NCBI RefSeq assembly: GCF_000341085.1
Contig: NZ_ANBA01000006.1
Span: forward strand, 124,001-188,000
Length of the DNA: 64,000 nt
From: Nocardiopsis ganjiahuensis DSM 45031
Lineage (GTDB): Bacteria; Actinomycetota; Actinomycetes; Streptosporangiales; Streptosporangiaceae
Reading direction: 5' to 3'
In this document: one piece after another, positions 61,495-64,000 of the stretch
How the letters are laid out: each line of letters begins with the position of its first letter
Position numbering within the stretch: the stretch's first letter is position 1
The notes under the pieces: model-generated
Database searches by the model: none
Seen by the model: the letters and a program-made list of their open reading frames with translations, nothing else
Told to the model about the DNA's origin: nothing
Program-made: the position numbers and the translations under genes

Positions 61495-61545
61495 TCAGCG
61501 CGCCGGGACACTCTCCGGCGTCGTCGTCATCGCGGCGCGCTGCAT
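61495..61545 (-). CDS. Threonine leader peptide of the ThrRS attenuator
   Basis: 16 residues: MQRAAMTTTPESVPAR, with three consecutive ACG threonine codons. The stop is 16 nt before the attenuator stem. ATG 61545 lies 7 nt after TAACGT (61558-61553 on the minus strand), with no ribosome-binding site, so it is probably a leaderless ORF. Stalling at the Thr codons when charged tRNA-Thr is low could prevent terminator formation. Confidence 0.7.
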   Translation of the reverse strand: MQRAAMTTTPESVPAR

Positions 61546-61612
61546 GGGCGCCACGTTAGCACCCGCGGTCCTCCCCGGCCGGCGCCTTCCCCGAAGGCGG
61601 GGCCCGGCGCAG

Positions 61613-62083
61613 TCAGCGCTCGAAGTGGGGCGGGCCCCCGGGTTCGCGGGCCCAGCCGATGCGTTCGTGGATGCGCTCGGCCATCCGCGGCACCTCCTCC
61701 GGCGCGAACCAGGCCACCTCCAGGCTCTCGTCGTCGTCCGCCCTGAGCTCACCGCCGACCGGGCGGCACCGGAAGGCGAGGTCGAGGATCTGCACCCGGT
61801 CGCCGTTGGGGTAGGTGTAGGGCTCCTGGCCGACCACGGAGGAGAGGCGCTCCACCTCGACCTCCACACCGGTCTCCTCACGTACCTCGCGAACCACGGC
61901 CTGGGCGGGCTGCTCCTCCGGTTCGAGGATGCCGCCGGGGACGCCCCAGCGGCCGTCGTCGGAGCGCCGGTGCAGCAGCAGCCGACCGTCGTCGTCGAGC
62001 ACGACGGCGCTCACCCCCACCAGGGGGAGGAGGCCGTGGCCGACGTGCTGGCGCAGCTTCAGGAGGAAGTCGGGAACGGGCAT
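61613..62083 (-). CDS. Nudix hydrolase
   Basis: 156 residues with a complete Nudix box: G-x5-E-x7-REVREETG (from GGILEPEEQPAQ to REETGVEVE), preceded by GRWGVPGG. It hydrolyses a nucleoside diphosphate linked to some moiety; substrate unknown. It is upstream of the ThrRS leader on the same strand. Confidence 0.9.
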   Translation of the reverse strand: MPVPDFLLKLRQHVGHGLLPLVGVSAVVLDDDGRLLLHRRSDDGRWGVPGGILEPEEQPAQAVVREVREETGVEVEVERLSSVVGQEPYTYPNGDRVQILDLAFRCRPVGGELRADDDESLEVAWFAPEEVPRMAERIHERIGWAREPGGPPHFER

Positions 62084-62122
62084 GGACCCGACACTAACGC
62101 CGGGGCCGGAGGGTTCGTCCGG

Positions 62123-62704
62123 TCAGCCACGCCGCCGACGGAACTCGGCGTACTCGTGGTCGAGGACCGACATCAGGACCGCGTCGTGCCAGGCGCCGTC
62201 CCAGCGCAGGTGCTGGCGCCACACGCCCTCCCGGACGAACCCGGACTTGGCGTAGGACCGCTCGGCGTTGGTGTTGAAGTCGAACACCTCCAGGGCCACC
62301 CGGTGCAGCCCCGCGGTCTCGAAGGCGTACTCCAGGACCAGGTCGGTGGCCTCGGTGCCGTGCCCCTTGCCGGTGTGCGCCATGGAGTTGAGCGCGATCC
62401 GGTAGTGCGCCTCGGCGTTGTCCGGGTCCAGGTCGAGGAGCGCGCAGTCCCCGATCGCCGTGCCGTCCTCCCGGGAGCGGATCAGCCAGTCGGCCCGGTC
62501 GTGCCGCTGCTCCCAGTCCGCGAACACCGTGCGCAGCTGTTCGGCGGTGAACTCCCGGTGGGTGCCGCTGAGCCGTCGCACGTCCGGGTCCATGTCCACC
62601 GTGCGGGGGATGAGTTCCTCCCCGTTGGCGGCGCCGAGCGGTTCCAGTCTCACCCGCTCCCCGACGAGGACGGGCTGGTCGCGGAAGACGTCGGAAGGCA
62701 CCAT
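62123..62704 (-). CDS. GNAT family N-acetyltransferase (RimJ/RimL-like)
   Basis: 193 residues. Acetyl-CoA-binding region HTGKGHGTEATDLVLEYAFE and the RimJ-type C-terminus FDFNTNAERSYAKSGFVREG. An N-terminal VGERVRLEPLGAAN strand opens the fold. Start ATG 62704 chosen as the first Met with homology; the upstream in-frame codons lack support. Diverges from the ROK gene. Substrate unknown. Confidence 0.87.
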   Translation of the reverse strand: MVPSDVFRDQPVLVGERVRLEPLGAANGEELIPRTVDMDPDVRRLSGTHREFTAEQLRTVFADWEQRHDRADWLIRSREDGTAIGDCALLDLDPDNAEAHYRIALNSMAHTGKGHGTEATDLVLEYAFETAGLHRVALEVFDFNTNAERSYAKSGFVREGVWRQHLRWDGAWHDAVLMSVLDHEYAEFRRRRG

Positions 62705-62766
62705 GATGGGAATCCAATCAGCGCCCCCACACACGGGCAACGGATTTTCTGCGACAGGGGGCAGGG

Positions 62767-64000
62767 GTGACGACCGGTACGGGTTCGGTGAGTTTCCAGA
62801 CCGTCCGGGAGACCAACCTCCGCACCGTGCTGCGTACCGTCCGCGAGCTCTCCCCGTGCTCGCGCGCCGCCGTCGCCGCCACCACCGGATTGAACAAGAC
62901 CACCGTCTCCAGTCTGGTCACCGACCTCATGGCGCGCGGCCTGGTCCGGGAGACCGGTGAGACCTCGCAGAGGCGGGTGGGGCGCCCCGGGGTCCTGCTG
63001 GCCCTGGACGACCGCGCGGTGGCCGCGATCGGCCTGGAGGTCAACGTCGACTACCTGTCGGTGGTGGCGGTGGACCTGCTCCACCGGGAGCTGGCCCACC
63101 GCCACGTGCCGCTGGACGCCCGGTCCGCCGGGGCCCGGGACTGCGCCCACCGGATCGCGGACACCCTGAGGGAGGTCACCGGGGCCCCCGAGCTGCGTGG
63201 CCGTTCCGTGGTCGGGGTGAGCGTGGCGGTGCCCGGTCTGATCGACGCCCCCTCCGGCACGGTGACGCGGGCGCCCAACCTGGGCTGGCGGGACGTCCCC
63301 CTCCGTGACCTCCTGCGCTCCCGGCTGGCCGACTCCGCCCTGTCGGAGGCGACCGTGCTGGTCGACAACGACGCCAACCTGGGCGCCATGGCCGAATACC
63401 GGTTCGGCCCCCTGGCCGGACTCCCCGACCTCGTGTACGTGACCGGTGAGGTGGGGATCGGCGCGGGGGTGCTGACCGGCGGCGCGCTGCTGCGCGGGGC
63501 GGGCGGGTTCGCGGGGGAGATCGGGCACCTGGAACTGGACCCCGACGGCCCGGAGTGCTCGTGCGGTCGCCGGGGCTGTCTGGAGGCGCTGGCCGGGATC
63601 GGGGCGATCCTGCGCGCCGCCCTGCCCGACCTGGTCGCGGACGGCCCCTTGGACGGCCGGGACGTCGCCGACCTGGTCGAGGCCGCGGTGGAACGCGCGT
63701 CGACCGACGACCGCACGGCCGTTTCCGCCCTGGAACGGGCCGGGACCTGGCTGGGGCGCGGGGTGGCGACCCTGGTGAACGTGGTCAACCCGGGCGCCGT
63801 GGTGCTGGGCGGCTACTTCGTGCCGATGGCCCCCTGGCTGATCCCCCGCTGCCGTGCCGCCGCGCGGGCCCACTCCTTCGCCCCTGAGGCGGGCGGCTGC
63901 AGGGTGGAGCCCTCCAGCCTGGGAATGAGCGCCGCCGCCCGGGGCGGTGCCGCCGTGATGATCCACGGCCTGGAGTCGGGCGACCTACCGCTGTCCCCGC
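62767..64000 (+). CDS. ROK family transcriptional regulator (3' end outside the window)
   Basis: Open from GTG 62767 to the window end (411 codons and counting). The N-terminal helix-turn-helix contains CSRAAVAATTGLNKTTVSSLV and the wing ETGETSQRRVGRPG. The ROK sugar-kinase-like domain shows LVDNDANLGAMAE, GGFAGEIGHLEL and the zinc motif CSCGRRGCLEAL. NagC/XylR-type regulators sense sugars or their phosphates. Divergent from the GNAT gene. The C-terminus (IHGLESGDLPLSP) may end a few residues beyond. Confidence 0.92.
   Translation, partial: MTTGTGSVSFQTVRETNLRTVLRTVRELSPCSRAAVAATTGLNKTTVSSLVTDLMARGLVRETGETSQRRVGRPGVLLALDDRAVAAIGLEVNVDYLSVVAVDLLHRELAHRHVPLDARSAGARDCAHRIADTLREVTGAPELRGRSVVGVSVAVPGLIDAPSGTVTRAPNLGWRDVPLRDLLRSRLADSALSEATVLVDNDANLGAMAEYRFGPLAGLPDLVYVTGEVGIGAGVLTGGALLRGAGGFAGEIGHLELDPDGPECSCGRRGCLEALAGIGAILRAALPDLVADGPLDGRDVADLVEAAVERASTDDRTAVSALERAGTWLGRGVATLVNVVNPGAVVLGGYFVPMAPWLIPRCRAAARAHSFAPEAGGCRVEPSSLGMSAAARGGAAVMIHGLESGDLPLSP

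Noticed and set aside
61413..61612. T-box riboswitch upstream of the ThrRS gene
   Set aside because: No T-box core sequence or long specifier stem is visible; the region is short and instead fits leader-peptide attenuation.
1..64000. CRISPR arrays, IS elements, prophage, rRNA or tRNA genes
   Set aside because: I found no regular spacer-repeat array, transposase, integrase, phage structural gene, or rRNA/tRNA sequence on reading both strands; a dedicated tRNA search could still reveal a missed one.

Overview
The window is chromosomal DNA of a very GC-rich actinobacterium. The mycothiol synthase MshD, GlnR, the redox repressor Rex, the developmental regulator BldC, class-E-type LAxTG cell-wall anchors, a DUF3073 protein and the bS22/AURKAIP1-type micro-protein all point there. 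The gene order rex-hemACDB, glnR, mshD, pst, purF-purM, DUF3073, bldC resembles the Streptomyces core, while several details (the LAxTG pair, truncated ThrRS, many leaderless starts) suggest a related Streptosporangiales lineage such as Nocardiopsis; that genus assignment is inference. I see no rRNA, tRNA, CRISPR array, insertion sequence or prophage.

Layout. 1-4.4 kb: gatD-murT (peptidoglycan amidation) and a large membrane/coiled-coil protein of unknown function. 4.75-7.4 kb: a plus-strand run of five small paralogous membrane proteins sharing an ENPW motif, partly produced by a 670-bp tandem duplication. 7.5-10.3 kb: sseC-cysA (sulfur transfer) behind a cysteine-rich leader peptide, then a thioredoxin-like protein and an LmeA-like protein. 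10.5-15.4 kb: a membrane protein with an ABM-like tail, a HAD phosphatase, a MarR regulator diverging from an unknown gene, an epimerase and bS22. 15.6-31.8 kb: the heme region (hemL, hemB, cobA-hemD, hemC, hemA, rex) interrupted by a PAP2 phosphatase, rraA, and an ABC exporter diverging from a two-component system; it ends with a glutaredoxin and a MoaD-like protein.

31.9-40.8 kb: glnR, a secreted Pro/Ser/Thr-rich protein, mshD, pstCAB behind an in-register PHO box but without pstS, a probably decayed HigB toxin with its HigA antitoxin, a nucleoside hydrolase and a thioesterase. 40.9-46.4 kb: an extremely acidic lipoprotein, a GreA-like factor, a DadA-like oxidase diverging from a PucR regulator, and a DUF47 protein. 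46.9-52.6 kb: SCP-like protein, purF, purM, DUF3073, a conserved unknown, bldC. 53.1-58.7 kb: two LAxTG-anchored surface proteins flanking a lipoprotein amidase, then a four-repeat DivIVA-like protein. 58.8-64 kb: an M48-like membrane protein whose catalytic Glu is Gln, a LexA-box-controlled DUF6504 protein, a threonyl-tRNA synthetase lacking TGS and editing domains behind a Thr-Thr-Thr leader peptide and attenuator hairpin, a Nudix hydrolase, a GNAT acetyltransferase and a ROK regulator running off the end.

Strongest second-look items: the ENPW membrane-protein array, the threonine attenuator on a minimal ThrRS, the cysteine leader peptide with its promoter, the SOS-controlled orphan DUF6504 gene, the E-to-Q M48 protein, and a general pattern of leaderless starts with a TAnnnT box 6-8 nt upstream of the start codon.
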